A stretch of DNA of 64,000 bases from Rhizobium sp. BK251 (GTDB taxonomy: Bacteria > Pseudomonadota > Alphaproteobacteria > Rhizobiales > Rhizobiaceae), in the NCBI RefSeq assembly GCF_004345245.1, contig NZ_SLUQ01000004.1:434001-498000 (forward strand), written 5' to 3'. Below are positions 1 to 9,175 of the stretch, one piece after another; within the stretch, counting starts at the first letter, position 1, and the number at the start of each line of letters is the position of its first letter. The notes beneath the pieces are model-generated. The model was not told where the DNA came from and did not search any database. It saw only the letters and a list, made by a program, of their open reading frames with translations. The position numbers and the translations under genes are program-made.

Positions 1-132
1 CACCGTCACGGCCGCAAGCAGCGCGCAGCTGAGCGTCGAATAGACCTCGCCGACTACCGAGGGCCGCAGGCAAAGGACGGCCACGGCCGCCAGGAAAATC
101 AGGATCTTCTCCAGGGTCTCGATCTTAATCAT
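1..132 (-). CDS. N-terminus of a polysaccharide membrane protein, probably Wzy/O-antigen ligase type (cut by window edge)
   Basis: Only the first 44 codons are in the window. The ATG at 130-132 is preceded by AGGAAG. The residues after MIKIETLEK are strongly hydrophobic (ILIFLAAVAVLCL, then a second apolar run after VYSTLS), which fits the first two membrane segments of a polytopic protein. It starts 33 bases after the acyltransferase stop and is the last visible gene of the wzx-acyltransferase operon. A Wzy polymerase is the expected missing member of such a set, but the assignment is inferred from context; another membrane protein is possible. Confidence 0.5.
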   Translation of the reverse strand, partial: MIKIETLEKILIFLAAVAVLCLRPSVVGEVYSTLSCALLAAVTV

Positions 133-165
133 GTCTTCCTGACTCTCAAACTGCAGCCCTGCCCA

Positions 166-1338
166 CTAGACCGTCTTCCTGTATCGGCTGGACAAGACGA
201 GAATGCTGCCGAAACGGGTGAAGAGGGCATCGAACGGTCCCTGAAGCAGCCGCCTCAGATATTTCTCCGGATACCGCGCGATGAAGAACGATAGCGCCAC
301 GACCAGGACAATCGCGAGCAGCGAATTGACGAAGGGCGCAAAATCGAAGAACCGCACAAGCATCGCATAGAAGAAGTGCCCCACCGTGTAGTGAATGAGG
401 TACAGAGGATAGGTCATCAGACCGATCTTACGCACGGCCGAATAGTTGCCCCGGAAGTATCCGGCATCGGCAAGCACCGTGCTGATGTAGAGCAGGACGG
501 CGGAAAGCAGCCAGAACAGGTACGGCTTCCAGACGTCCAGCGTGGCACCAAAGTCGCCGAGGTCCACGTAGACATGCTGAACAGAGGCGCGGATCTGCAG
601 GTAGGTTGGTATTGCGGCGATGACCAGGAAGACCAGGCTCCAATTGCGGTAGGGGCGCCGGCTCCAAACCGAAAGGAGAATGCCGACGCCGAAGAAGGCG
701 CCGTGCTCGAGCAGCGTCCGGCGTGCGATCTGCATTACAAGCTGCGTCTCCAGGCCAGGAAACAGCGTGACCGCGGTCCAGTAGATCGCGGATGCACCAA
801 TCAGCGCATAGCCGAGCAGTGCGATCTTCTCCCGTGCCACGAAGCTGATGAATATGCACACGGCCGCATAGAACGCCATTTCGACAATGATGGTCCAGAG
901 CACGCCGTCGATATAGGGGCCGAACGGCATCAGCAGCATGGATCGCAGGAACCGCGTGACGATCTCCGCCATTGGAAGGACGTCATAGGTCACATAAAGC
1001 AGGGTCGCGAGAACAGTGCAGATCCACAGGGCCGGCAATATGCGGAGCAGGCGCTTCTTGAAGAAGTCGGGCGCCGAACGGCTGTTCATCGCACTGACGC
1101 TGATGATGTAGCCCGAGATCGAAAAGAAGATCTCCACGCCGACATAGCCGATGAACCAGATCTCGTTGACGTGGGAATAATAGGGCCGCGCCTCGAAACC
1201 CGTCGGCAGGAAATGGCGCCAGAAATCATCCTTGGTATTCGTGCCGACCAGGTGATGCGTGGCGACGAGAAGCGCGGCCGCAAAGCGCAGGATGTCAAGC
1301 AGCGGGTATTGCTTTTGCGTGGTCTGAGCATCAGACAT
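166..1338 (-). CDS. Membrane acyltransferase (acyltransferase 3 family) for exopolysaccharide decoration
   Basis: A 390-residue polytopic inner-membrane protein. The N-terminus has the acyltransferase-3 layout: PLLDILRFAAALLVATHH in the first helix with the conserved arginine and histidine, then GYVGVEIFFSISGYIIS, then an FFKKRLLRILPALW segment. About ten hydrophobic segments follow. Members of this family (the same class as ExoZ and OafA) transfer acetyl, succinyl or other acyl groups onto sugars of surface polysaccharide. The start overlaps the end of the flippase gene by eight bases (ATGTCTGA), so translation is probably coupled. The acyl group and sugar cannot be read from the sequence. 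Confidence 0.88.
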   Translation of the reverse strand: MSDAQTTQKQYPLLDILRFAAALLVATHHLVGTNTKDDFWRHFLPTGFEARPYYSHVNEIWFIGYVGVEIFFSISGYIISVSAMNSRSAPDFFKKRLLRILPALWICTVLATLLYVTYDVLPMAEIVTRFLRSMLLMPFGPYIDGVLWTIIVEMAFYAAVCIFISFVAREKIALLGYALIGASAIYWTAVTLFPGLETQLVMQIARRTLLEHGAFFGVGILLSVWSRRPYRNWSLVFLVIAAIPTYLQIRASVQHVYVDLGDFGATLDVWKPYLFWLLSAVLLYISTVLADAGYFRGNYSAVRKIGLMTYPLYLIHYTVGHFFYAMLVRFFDFAPFVNSLLAIVLVVALSFFIARYPEKYLRRLLQGPFDALFTRFGSILVLSSRYRKTV

Positions 1339-2635
1339 GCGCCACCGCCCCCCGCTCTCCGGCCCAGGCTATCAGCCGCTCGTTCCTGGTCTTGATGGCA
1401 ATGCCGCCGATCGCCATGCTTGCGGCGATCACTGCAACGAGCGCGTGGGCCGGCAAGAAACTGCCGGCAAGCACGCCCGCCAGCCCGAGAGTCACAAGAA
1501 CCAGCAGGTTTACGGTGATGTTGTTGGCGAGCCGGCCCGTGACGATCGCGAGATTGTATGCCGGCGCGCCCAGGGCGTTGAGCACGACGCCGACAGCGAA
1601 AATGGCGACGAAATAGGTATAGTCGATCTCGACATGACCCATCCAGATCCACGAGATGAGCGGCGAAGCGGCAACAAGGCCGAGGCTGAGAGCCAGGACG
1701 GCAAGCGCGGCATAGGTCACCGACCGCCGATAGAGCGGCGGAACCTTCGCCGGGTCCGTTTTCAGGAGATTTGTAAGCGTTGGGATCATCGCGGAAACGC
1801 CCGATATAACGGCGTTCCGCGGCAGCCAGAGCGTCTTATAGGCAAGCTCGTACAGGCCCTGCATGTGCAGGCCGCCGAAATGACTGACGAGGATCTTGGA
1901 GAGCGGCTCGAACAGCCCGTCGGAGACATTCACCGCCTGCGATTTCAGGCTGAAGCCGAGCATCTCACGAAACGCCGGCATGCTGAAGCCCAAGGGTATG
2001 ATAGCCCTCGAGCCGATCCTGCTGCGCACGATGATCCAGGCGACGATCGCCATGCCGCTGTACTGGATGACCTGCGCCCACGCGAGGCCGAGAAGACCGA
2101 ACATCGGCACGAGGACGAAGACGGCCGCGATCTGCACGATATTTCCGACGACCGTCAGCTGCGAATTGACAAAGCCCAGGTGCAAGCCCTGAACGGAGCC
2201 GAGGATGACATTGGCCGAATTCATCAGGAAGAAGCCGAGGAACATGACGGGGAGGATGCGCCGCGCCTCCTCGAAATGGGCAGGACCGATCAGTCGCAAT
2301 AGCTGCGTGTTCATCACCGCATAGCCCGCGATGGCCAGGAGCCCGAACAGCAGGCAGTTCGAGATGATCCCCGTCTCGATGTAGTCGCGAATGGTGGAAA
2401 GCTCCGACTCCAAGTCGTGCATTGCCGCAAACCGCAACGTCGCGCTCGCCATGCCGACATCGCCGATGCGGATCAGCGAGGTCCAGGCAAAAAGCGTCGA
2501 CCAAACGCCGACGGCCTCGATGCCCCCCTGCATGATGATCAGCCGATATCCGACGAAGACGAGGGCAATATTCACGCCGAATGCCATCAGCGCGAAAATG
2601 ACGTTCTTCTTCAGATTGAGGTGCGAAGGGATCAT
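1331..2635 (-). CDS. Wzx-type polysaccharide flippase (MATE/MOP superfamily)
   Basis: A 434-residue multi-spanning membrane protein starting MIPSHLNLKKNVIFALMAF. The long series of hydrophobic helices, with polar loops such as TSLIRIGDVGMASATLRF, matches oligosaccharide flippases that move undecaprenyl-linked repeat units across the inner membrane. The reading frame is open 60 codons further upstream, but that part is arginine/glycine-rich and lies inside the preceding glycosyltransferase gene. The ATG at 2633-2635 overlaps that gene's TGA (ATGA), the usual coupled start in this cluster. The downstream acyltransferase overlaps its stop by 8 nt. Confidence 0.88.
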   Translation of the reverse strand: MIPSHLNLKKNVIFALMAFGVNIALVFVGYRLIIMQGGIEAVGVWSTLFAWTSLIRIGDVGMASATLRFAAMHDLESELSTIRDYIETGIISNCLLFGLLAIAGYAVMNTQLLRLIGPAHFEEARRILPVMFLGFFLMNSANVILGSVQGLHLGFVNSQLTVVGNIVQIAAVFVLVPMFGLLGLAWAQVIQYSGMAIVAWIIVRSRIGSRAIIPLGFSMPAFREMLGFSLKSQAVNVSDGLFEPLSKILVSHFGGLHMQGLYELAYKTLWLPRNAVISGVSAMIPTLTNLLKTDPAKVPPLYRRSVTYAALAVLALSLGLVAASPLISWIWMGHVEIDYTYFVAIFAVGVVLNALGAPAYNLAIVTGRLANNITVNLLVLVTLGLAGVLAGSFLPAHALVAVIAASMAIGGIAIKTRNERLIAWAGERGAVAHV

Positions 2636-3681
2636 CTGGCTCCCGCCTCCGGGACCGGCAACCCCAGCGCGGCATTGAGATGACGAACGCTGATCGCCCG
2701 GAAGCGCGCCGCTACCGCCCGGCCTGCCGCCTCGTCGCGAAGCGGGTGGAAGGACGAAAGCCGATCGAGCGTCTGCTCGGAGGCGTCGAGATGCGCAAGC
2801 TTCTCGATCTCGCAAAGGCGATGCGACAGCGAGCCGGTGCGCACAATCGCGGGGATCCCGAGCTGCGCCGCGCGTCCGAGGATGCCGGAAGCCTGGTCAT
2901 AGTCTGCAGCATAGAGGGCCCATACGACGTCACTTGCCGCATAGAGCTCGACGAGCTCGTCATCGGAGACGTGACGATCGATGACGAAGCCGCCGGCATT
3001 CCGCAGCCTGTCGGCGGAAGGCTGGAGGTCCGTTGCGACCCGCCCGCCGGATACGAAATGGAACCGGGCCCGGACCTGCTCGTCATCCGCAAAGGCGCGC
3101 GCGAAGATGTCGAAGCCCTTGCGCCGGTCCTGGATGCCGAGCGCGGACACGATCGGCTTGCCCTCGCCGGCCCCGCGCACGGAACTGAAGAGGCCATCCA
3201 TCTGTGGTGGCGCATCGCCTTTCGGCAGGACGGAGATGATCTCTCTTTCCCGTTCGCCGAGGTCCCACAGCTGGAAATCATAGATCCAGTCGTCGGCAAT
3301 GGCAGCGAAGGAGGGCTGAACCGGGAACGGCACGATCGTCATCGTGCGGACGAAGGGAACGCGCTTCAGCACCTTCAACATCGCACGCTTGATGCGCAGT
3401 CTCACGCTCCGGCCCTCCAGCGCCGGCTTCGGTCGCATCAGAATGCCCGCAGTCCTGCGCCCCAGGCACGCCCGCCACAACGCAATTGCCGTATAGAGCT
3501 CGAAGGAATCCTCGATCATCAGGAAGAAAACGGGCGCCCGCGAAAAGATCATGTCGCGGATCGTGCCGCGCCGGCAGGGAATAAGGCTGCTGACAAAGCG
3601 TATATAGGAGGATCGGTGACCGTTCTCGGTCCTGCTGAATATGACGATTCTCTCTTTGTCCGTCGCAGGTCTGGCTTGCAT
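2632..3681 (-). CDS. Glycosyltransferase, GT4-like (GT-B)
   Basis: About 349 residues. The C-terminal half looks like a GT-B nucleotide-sugar domain: GKPIVSALGIQDRRKGFDIF begins it, RFHFVSGGRV follows, and the donor-site region has LYAASDVVWALYAADYDQASGILGRAAQLGIPAIV. The usual EX7E pair is not evident, so this is a divergent member. I start at the ATG of MQARPATDK because AGGGAAG lies just upstream; a GTG ten codons earlier is the alternative. It is the first gene of the minus-strand unit glycosyltransferase-wzx-acyltransferase-wzy, and its promoter should be in the 3.7-4.3 kb gap. Donor and acceptor sugars are unknown. Confidence 0.8.
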   Translation of the reverse strand: MQARPATDKERIVIFSRTENGHRSSYIRFVSSLIPCRRGTIRDMIFSRAPVFFLMIEDSFELYTAIALWRACLGRRTAGILMRPKPALEGRSVRLRIKRAMLKVLKRVPFVRTMTIVPFPVQPSFAAIADDWIYDFQLWDLGEREREIISVLPKGDAPPQMDGLFSSVRGAGEGKPIVSALGIQDRRKGFDIFARAFADDEQVRARFHFVSGGRVATDLQPSADRLRNAGGFVIDRHVSDDELVELYAASDVVWALYAADYDQASGILGRAAQLGIPAIVRTGSLSHRLCEIEKLAHLDASEQTLDRLSSFHPLRDEAAGRAVAARFRAISVRHLNAALGLPVPEAGAR

Positions 3682-4301
3682 GCGCTTCCCTAAGATTGAA
3701 TGCCGATCCACATGTTGTTTCCCTTGGCCTTCAAGTCCGCGATGGTCATTGATCCCCGATGAACGCCTGCACGACGCAGGTGCGATGTTAGTGCAAAGTC
3801 AAATGCTGCGCCAGATATTTAGTTGCAGTGCAGTATAGACACGTCACATCCATTTTTGGTGTGGAATATTTCGAAATGATCGCGTCACATCACCAGGATC
3901 TATTCGCGATAGCTATCCCAAAACTCAACCGCTATTTGTCGCGCCTCGGTTCTCGGCGCGACTTCCGCCTGCCATCACAGCCTTCCTTTCGTCGGGACGA
4001 CTGCTCGCGCAATCCGGTAACAATTTCGAGTTCCGCGCAGATCGCAGCATATCCAAGATCGGTATCTTGCCGCATTGAATCCAATCAGTATTGCTTCGCG
4101 AATTTCGTAGCTCTTAGGTTTGAATCATTCCCGCTACAAAGTATGGAATCAGTTCGACAACAGATGATGCGTCGGGACTGTTGAAGACGCTTCCATCAGA
4201 TTCGAGAAAGCAGTTTGTCATTTTGCATTTCAACGTCATTGTTTTGCGAGAATCGTCTTCGACTTGCTTTTCTTGGGAAAACTTTCGCGTGGAGGTGATC
4301 C
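3682..4301. other. Divergent intergenic region between two exopolysaccharide transcription units
   Basis: About 620 bases, clearly more AT-rich than the flanks, separating the minus-strand glycosyltransferase unit from the plus-strand beta-helix gene. Open frames here have atypical protein composition and no ribosome site. It must hold promoters in both directions, but I could not single out convincing -35/-10 pairs. At its right end lies an unusually complete Shine-Dalgarno sequence, GGAGGTGAT at 4291-4299. Confidence 0.6.
4291..4299 (+). promoter_or_regulatory. Near-perfect Shine-Dalgarno sequence that fixes a GTG start
   Basis: GGAGGTGAT matches the complement of the 16S rRNA 3' end over nine bases and sits two bases before GTG at 4302. 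The GTG is followed directly by a signal peptide, so this site decides the start of the beta-helix gene. Confidence 0.8.
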
Positions 4302-6287
4302 GTGGTGGTCTTGCGATCTTCGCTCGCAGCGCTCTGCCTTTTGCTTTCGGGCCTTTCGTCCGTCGCCACAGCGGCGGATTTCGAAATTTCGGTCTCTCCG
4401 GCAGCCACCGCTGAAGACATCCAGGATGCGCTCCAGGCAGCAAGGCAGCATCGCAGCGCCGCACCCACGGACACGATTATCATCAAGCTTCCCCGCCAGC
4501 TGGTCCTCGACCGGCCCATAACGTTGACTGCCGCCGATTCCGGTCGTGCGGATGCGCCGCTGGTCATTCAGGGCGCACCCGAGGGCGGCTCTGTGATCAG
4601 CGGCGGTTTGGAGCTTGCAACGGCGCCAGTTCAGCAGGATGGATCACAGATTGTCGGTCGGCTGCCCGCGCGGTTCCTGCCGGAGATCCGGCAGGCAAGC
4701 CTTGCAGGCGAATGGGATAGGATCTCGCCGGCCCTCCAGCCCAAGGACTCGCTGAAGGAAATTCCCCGTGGCAGGCTCTTCCTCTTCGAGGGAAGCCGGC
4801 GGCTTCAGCCCTCGCGCTGGCCGGCTTCCGGCTATGCCACCAAACCGGCTATCAGCGATCGCGGAGACGGGCAGGCTGAACTTCGTCTTCCCGATAGCGC
4901 AACCGATATCGGCGGCGAGGCCAACCTCTGGATTGCCGGCTATTGGACGTGGAACTGGTGGTTCGAGGCGGCATCGGCCACGGTTGTGGATGGGCGAAAT
5001 CTCCGCTTTGCTGCCCCGGTCAACGCCCCCCGCGACAGCGCCCGTTACTACCTTTTCAATGTTGCCGATGCGCTGTCCTCGCCCGGATCCTATTATCTCG
5101 ACAGCGAAGGCAAGCGCGTCTTCTACATACCCGGTGCCGGCGAGGCCGAGCAATCTCTGCAGGTAGCCTTTGCCGAATCCCTGCTGCACGTTACGAATGC
5201 GACCAACCTTCGCGTCGAGGGTGTCGCCTTCGAGAAATCCATCGGGCCCGCGGTCCTGATCGAGAACGCCCGCGACGTGACGCTTGCGAATTGCTTTGTC
5301 GGCAAGACCGGCGGCGACGGAATCCTGGTCGAGGGCGGGCTGCGCGTCACGATCGACAGGTGTGTCGTCGATGATACCGGTTATTCGGGCATCCAGCTTT
5401 CAGGCGGAAATCGCAATACACTTGCGCCTGCCGGCCACAGCGTCAGCCACTCGAAGGTAAGTCGGTTCGGACAGGAAATGCCGACCTATCGCCCCGGCAT
5501 CCGTCTCTTCGGCGTGGGCCAGACGATCGAAGCCTGCGAGATTTCCGACGGTCCCCATGCCGGCATCATCTTTTCGGGAAACAACCACTCCATCAGCGGC
5601 AATGTGCTTCATGACCTGGTGACGAACTCCGAGGACGCGGGGGCGATCTATGCCGGCAGGAACTGGACGAGCCGCGGCACGGTCATCGCCGGCAACTATC
5701 TTTACGACATCAGGAACAGGATCGGCCCGGGGCAGGTGATGGGTGTCTATCTCGACGACCAACTCTCCGGCACAACCGTCTCCCGCAACGTCTTTCAGAA
5801 TGTCGATGATCCCGTGCTCCTCGGCGGCGGCCGCGACAACGTCATCGAGGACAACCTTTTCCTCAGTCGGAAGAGCCCGGTGTGGATGGACTCGCGCGGA
5901 ACGACTTGGCAGGCCGACATGGTGAAGCCGGGCGGCGCCTACTGGAACGGTCTCGAGGAAGTCCCCTATGAGAGCCCGATCTATGCCAGCCGTTACCCTG
6001 GCCTCGCTTCGCTGCTAACCGATCGGCCGGGAAGCCCGATCAACAACACCATTTCGCACAATCTCAGCCTTACCGTTCCCTTCGTCTATTACGAGCCGCC
6101 CGCGAACGCCGGGCTCGGCACGGAAGCTGACAACCTGAAGATCGATGGCGCCGATACATTTCCAGCCATACTGCAATCGATTCCGGCGAAAGCGCAGGCA
6201 TTGCAAAAGCTAAAAGAGCTTCCGGCCAGGATCGAGGAAACCCGGCAGACGATCTCGACGCTGCCTTTCGCCGGCAGGGCGCAATAG
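4302..6287 (+). CDS. Secreted right-handed parallel beta-helix protein (polysaccharide lyase/epimerase-like)
   Basis: 661 residues. The N-terminus is a Sec signal peptide (VVLRSSLAALCLLLSGLSS, cleavage near ATAADF). From about residue 300 to 530 there are repeating beta-helix coils of the form hydrophobic-x-hydrophobic-x-N/D-C: NCFVGKTGGDGILVEGG, IDRCVVDDTGYSGIQLSGG, IEACEISDGPHAGIIFSG, SISGNVLHDL. This fold occurs in polysaccharide lyases, mannuronan epimerases and related enzymes. It lies between two minus-strand polysaccharide transcription units and ends 17 bases from the stop of a convergent glycosyltransferase gene. A role in trimming or modifying the polymer in the periplasm is likely but inferred; catalytic residues are not recognisable. 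Confidence 0.85.
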   Translation: MVVLRSSLAALCLLLSGLSSVATAADFEISVSPAATAEDIQDALQAARQHRSAAPTDTIIIKLPRQLVLDRPITLTAADSGRADAPLVIQGAPEGGSVISGGLELATAPVQQDGSQIVGRLPARFLPEIRQASLAGEWDRISPALQPKDSLKEIPRGRLFLFEGSRRLQPSRWPASGYATKPAISDRGDGQAELRLPDSATDIGGEANLWIAGYWTWNWWFEAASATVVDGRNLRFAAPVNAPRDSARYYLFNVADALSSPGSYYLDSEGKRVFYIPGAGEAEQSLQVAFAESLLHVTNATNLRVEGVAFEKSIGPAVLIENARDVTLANCFVGKTGGDGILVEGGLRVTIDRCVVDDTGYSGIQLSGGNRNTLAPAGHSVSHSKVSRFGQEMPTYRPGIRLFGVGQTIEACEISDGPHAGIIFSGNNHSISGNVLHDLVTNSEDAGAIYAGRNWTSRGTVIAGNYLYDIRNRIGPGQVMGVYLDDQLSGTTVSRNVFQNVDDPVLLGGGRDNVIEDNLFLSRKSPVWMDSRGTTWQADMVKPGGAYWNGLEEVPYESPIYASRYPGLASLLTDRPGSPINNTISHNLSLTVPFVYYEPPANAGLGTEADNLKIDGADTFPAILQSIPAKAQALQKLKELPARIEETRQTISTLPFAGRAQ

Positions 6288-6304
6288 GCTGAAGCGCCGG
6301 TCCG

Positions 6305-7219
6305 TTACTCGATCCTGAGGCCCGTGAGCCGGCTCAGCTCGACCTTGATTTGTCCGGCGTCCTCAAGATGAGCGATCGAGCGCTCAAGCTCCAGTATCTT
6401 CGCACCGACAAGGAACCGGTACCAGAAGCCCTGCAGGAAATGATAGATCAGCCCCTCGGTACGATCGAGGAAGCCTAGCTGGATGAAATATCGATAGAGG
6501 AAATAGAGAAGCGCGCTGACCTGGAATGGAATCCGGTTATAGACCTGTTCCTTGATGAAACGCTTGATCGCCGCCTGCCAGGAGGTTTCGTCGGACGAGA
6601 GGTCGACATCGCGCGCGAACAGCCGGCGGCGCTGGTTGATTACGTCGATTGCCTCACGAGTGGCGTATCTGTTGTGCTTCTCCGTGAAGAAGGTCAGGTC
6701 GTTCATGTTGCAGTCGGAAAACCCTCCCTGGAAGGTCACGGTCCGGCCGCCCCACACGATCATGTGCTCGTCCATCCAGCGATCCTCGATGCGGCCCTGC
6801 CCCCTTCGCCAGATGCGCGTCAGGATGAGCGGATAGCGGCCGCCGAAGCGGATCCACCGCCCCATGAAGATATGCTTGCGCTTGAAGTTGACGCCGGCCA
6901 CGTCCTCCCCGCAGAGCGGCAGGCGCTCTGCAATTTCCTTCGCAAGATCGGGCTCGATGATCTCGTCCGCATCAAGCCGCATCACCCAGGTGGTGTCGAT
7001 CGGGGCGTTATCCAGCCCCCATTGAAACTGCTTGGCATAGTTGATGAACTTGTTTTGCAGGACCACAGCCCCCATCGAACGCGCGATCTCAACGGTGCCG
7101 TCGGAAGAGAAGGAATCGACGATGAAAACTTGCTTCGCAAAAGGCGCCACCGATTTCAGCGCGCGGGCAATATGCTTCTCTTCGTTGTAGGTAAGAATGA
7201 GAATTGAAATATCAGCCAT
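6305..7219 (-). CDS. Glycosyltransferase family 2 (WaaE/LPS core-like)
   Basis: 304 residues. The GT-A core is clear: ISILILTYNEEKHIARALKS at the N-terminus, the acidic DxD-type motif WVMRLDADEII near residue 100, and a C-terminal region with FLYRYFIQLGFLDRTEGL that resembles the membrane-associated tail of WaaE/KdtX-like enzymes. It transfers a sugar from a nucleotide donor at the cytoplasmic membrane face. I start at the ATG giving MADISI because it overlaps the upstream wcaF stop as ATGGCTGA, the same 8-base overlap seen elsewhere in this cluster; the frame is open 17 codons further upstream. Last gene of the long minus-strand unit. Confidence 0.87.
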   Translation of the reverse strand: MADISILILTYNEEKHIARALKSVAPFAKQVFIVDSFSSDGTVEIARSMGAVVLQNKFINYAKQFQWGLDNAPIDTTWVMRLDADEIIEPDLAKEIAERLPLCGEDVAGVNFKRKHIFMGRWIRFGGRYPLILTRIWRRGQGRIEDRWMDEHMIVWGGRTVTFQGGFSDCNMNDLTFFTEKHNRYATREAIDVINQRRRLFARDVDLSSDETSWQAAIKRFIKEQVYNRIPFQVSALLYFLYRYFIQLGFLDRTEGLIYHFLQGFWYRFLVGAKILELERSIAHLEDAGQIKVELSRLTGLRIE

Positions 7220-7784
7220 CGGAGCCTGCTGTTGATCGTGCACGAATGGGGCGGGCGGGGTTTCCGGCATAAATCATGCCCTCGGCAAGCGATTTCACCG
7301 TGACCGCCCGCGCACCGAGAACGGCATTGCTGCCGATCGTGACACCAGGCCCGACGAAAGCCTCGGCCGCCACCCAGGCATTGTCGCCGATTGAGATGGG
7401 TTTCGCGATCAGCGGGAAATCGGGATCGTCCACGTCGTGCGTGCCACCGCAGAGATGCGCGCCCTGCGAAACGAGAGCGTATTCGCCGAGAGTGATCGTA
7501 TCCATGCAATAGCAATTGACGTCGCGGGCGAGGCAGGAGAAGCGTGCCATGGCGAGATTGCGCGGATACCAGACCCGGACATGCGGATAGACCTTCGCCG
7601 TGGGGTCGATGCGTGCGCCGAAGGCATTCAGCAGAAAGCGGCGCCAGCCATGGAAGGGAACCGGTGTCCAGGTTCCGAGTCCGTTCCACACGATCCCCCA
7701 GGCAAGCCGCGTCAGCCGATGCTTGAGGGGAAAGGTCGGACCTCCCTCGCGCGGTTTGTAGAGCTTGGCATCCAGAATTGTCAC
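7212..7784 (-). CDS. wcaF: WcaF-type putative colanic acid acetyltransferase (hexapeptide repeat)
   Basis: 190 residues with left-handed beta-helix hexapeptide repeats: IDPTAKVYPHVRVWYPRNLAM, ITLGEYALVSQGAHLC, ISIGDNAWVAAEAFVGPGVTIGSNAVLGARAV. The region HLCGGTHDVDDPDFPL and the N-terminal KHRLTRLAWGIVW...WRRFLLNAFGA block are typical of WcaF. Such enzymes O-acetylate a sugar (often fucose) using acetyl-CoA. The start is GTG at 7782-7784 after CGAGG; an in-frame TGA upstream rules out a longer product. About 125 bases separate it from the preceding glycosyltransferase. The gene symbol rests on family resemblance and cluster context. Confidence 0.82.
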   Translation of the reverse strand: MTILDAKLYKPREGGPTFPLKHRLTRLAWGIVWNGLGTWTPVPFHGWRRFLLNAFGARIDPTAKVYPHVRVWYPRNLAMARFSCLARDVNCYCMDTITLGEYALVSQGAHLCGGTHDVDDPDFPLIAKPISIGDNAWVAAEAFVGPGVTIGSNAVLGARAVTVKSLAEGMIYAGNPARPIRARSTAGSDG

Positions 7785-7908
7785 GCTGTTGCCTCGGACG
7801 GATCGCGATCCAGCCGCGATGCTGCTCCACCCGGGCGATCACCCACCGCCGCTTCCGTGTCGAGCCGGCAGCCGGCGACATCTCTGCCTGGTGCCGAGGG
7901 TGCCGTGA

Positions 7909-9096
7909 TCACAGGACGTGCTCCGAGTCGCGGCGGCTGCCGGACTGCACCATCTCTCCGACCGGGTACTCGCCGACGACGGAATCGATGACATGCTCGA
8001 TCATCTGCATCTGCTTCTCGGGGGTCCAGCGCCGCTCGATCTCGGCAAAGCACTCCCTTCGCACGTCCTCACGATCCGTCGCCCTTGCGAGCCACCCCTC
8101 GATCTTGTCCGCCAGGTCGGAGGGATCGTTGTATTCGAAGAAGTCGCCCGTGACCCCCTGCCTCACTGCCTCGAATTCCGGCATCTGCTTGTCGAAGTCG
8201 TTGTGGGTGATTACCGGCGTGCCGTACATCATGCTCTGCATTGCCGTCAGCCCGACCTTGCCCGGCGAAACGGTTATGTCGGAGTGATAGGTCATCAGCC
8301 CGACGACTTCCTCGTCGTAGCAGGCGCCGAAAAAATAGACCGAAACGCCGAAATCGCGCGCCATCGTCTCGATCGCCCGTCTCTCCGGCCCATCGCCGAT
8401 CAGGAGTATGTTGATCTCCCTGCCGCGATCCTTAAGCATCTGGGCGGCGGCGATCAGTATGTCCTGCCGGCATTCCTTCGTGATCCGCGCCGAGCAGATG
8501 ATAAGCGGCCGCTCCACGGAGCCGAAATATTTCCGGGTCATCTCCCCGCGATACTGCGTCTGGCTCGCTATGTCGTCGATGATGTCACAGCGCTTGTCCC
8601 AATCCAGCGAATTGCCGATCGGGAATATGTTGTTGCGCCAGTATCCGGTCTCCTTCGCCACCGTGACGGCCCTTTCGCCATAGGTCATCACGGCATTTGC
8701 GAGCGAGAAGTGCAGGTTGCGGATAATTCTCTTCCAGAAAACTTCCTTGTAGAGCCAGCCATGGGCCCAGTAGATGATCTTGCGGCCGGTGAGCCTCGCC
8801 ACGACGGAGATGATCCAGCTCGCCGGCATGTTCGGGTGGCCGTGCACGATCACGACTTCGACGTCCTTCTTCAGCACTGCCTTCATGAAACCGCGTAGGA
8901 CCCACCGCGAGCCGCGAAGCTCGAATTCGATCGGGTTGATCTTTATGTTCTCGTCGCCAGAAAAGACCTTGATACCGCTGGTATTATGCAGGCTTCCATA
9001 AAATTCATAATTGTATTTCTTGCTGGCCGCGAGCTTTCGCATGATTGGCGCACGATAGTGCGGGAAAAAATGATAGATAACGGAGACAGTTTTCAT
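7909..9096 (-). CDS. Glycosyltransferase family 4
   Basis: 395 residues, GT-B fold. The N-terminus MKTVSVIYHFFPHYRAPI and the segment VVIVHGHPNMPASWIISVVARL belong to the acceptor domain; RPLIICSARITKECRQDILI and NILLIGDGPERRAIE belong to the donor domain. The usual EX7E motif is replaced by SPGKVGLTAMQSMMYGTPVI, with Lys and Gln at the two glutamate positions, a variant seen in a subgroup of polysaccharide GT4 enzymes as far as I recall. It is translated in line with the other exopolysaccharide glycosyltransferases. Sugar specificity is not predictable here. Confidence 0.86.
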   Translation of the reverse strand: MKTVSVIYHFFPHYRAPIMRKLAASKKYNYEFYGSLHNTSGIKVFSGDENIKINPIEFELRGSRWVLRGFMKAVLKKDVEVVIVHGHPNMPASWIISVVARLTGRKIIYWAHGWLYKEVFWKRIIRNLHFSLANAVMTYGERAVTVAKETGYWRNNIFPIGNSLDWDKRCDIIDDIASQTQYRGEMTRKYFGSVERPLIICSARITKECRQDILIAAAQMLKDRGREINILLIGDGPERRAIETMARDFGVSVYFFGACYDEEVVGLMTYHSDITVSPGKVGLTAMQSMMYGTPVITHNDFDKQMPEFEAVRQGVTGDFFEYNDPSDLADKIEGWLARATDREDVRRECFAEIERRWTPEKQMQMIEHVIDSVVGEYPVGEMVQSGSRRDSEHVL

Positions 9097-9175
9097 TCAC
9101 TCATTCCTTCGGGCCAGGCTAGTCCAAAAGTATTAATTGCAATCAATCTATCTATTTGAAACTTCACATACGAAT

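Noticed and set aside
376..1395. 339-codon plus-strand open frame
   Set aside because: Antisense to the acyltransferase gene; Arg/Asp/His-rich with no hydrophobic core.
3828..4184. 118-codon open frame in the divergent gap
   Set aside because: No ribosome site, unusual composition and no recognisable motif; more likely part of the AT-rich promoter region.
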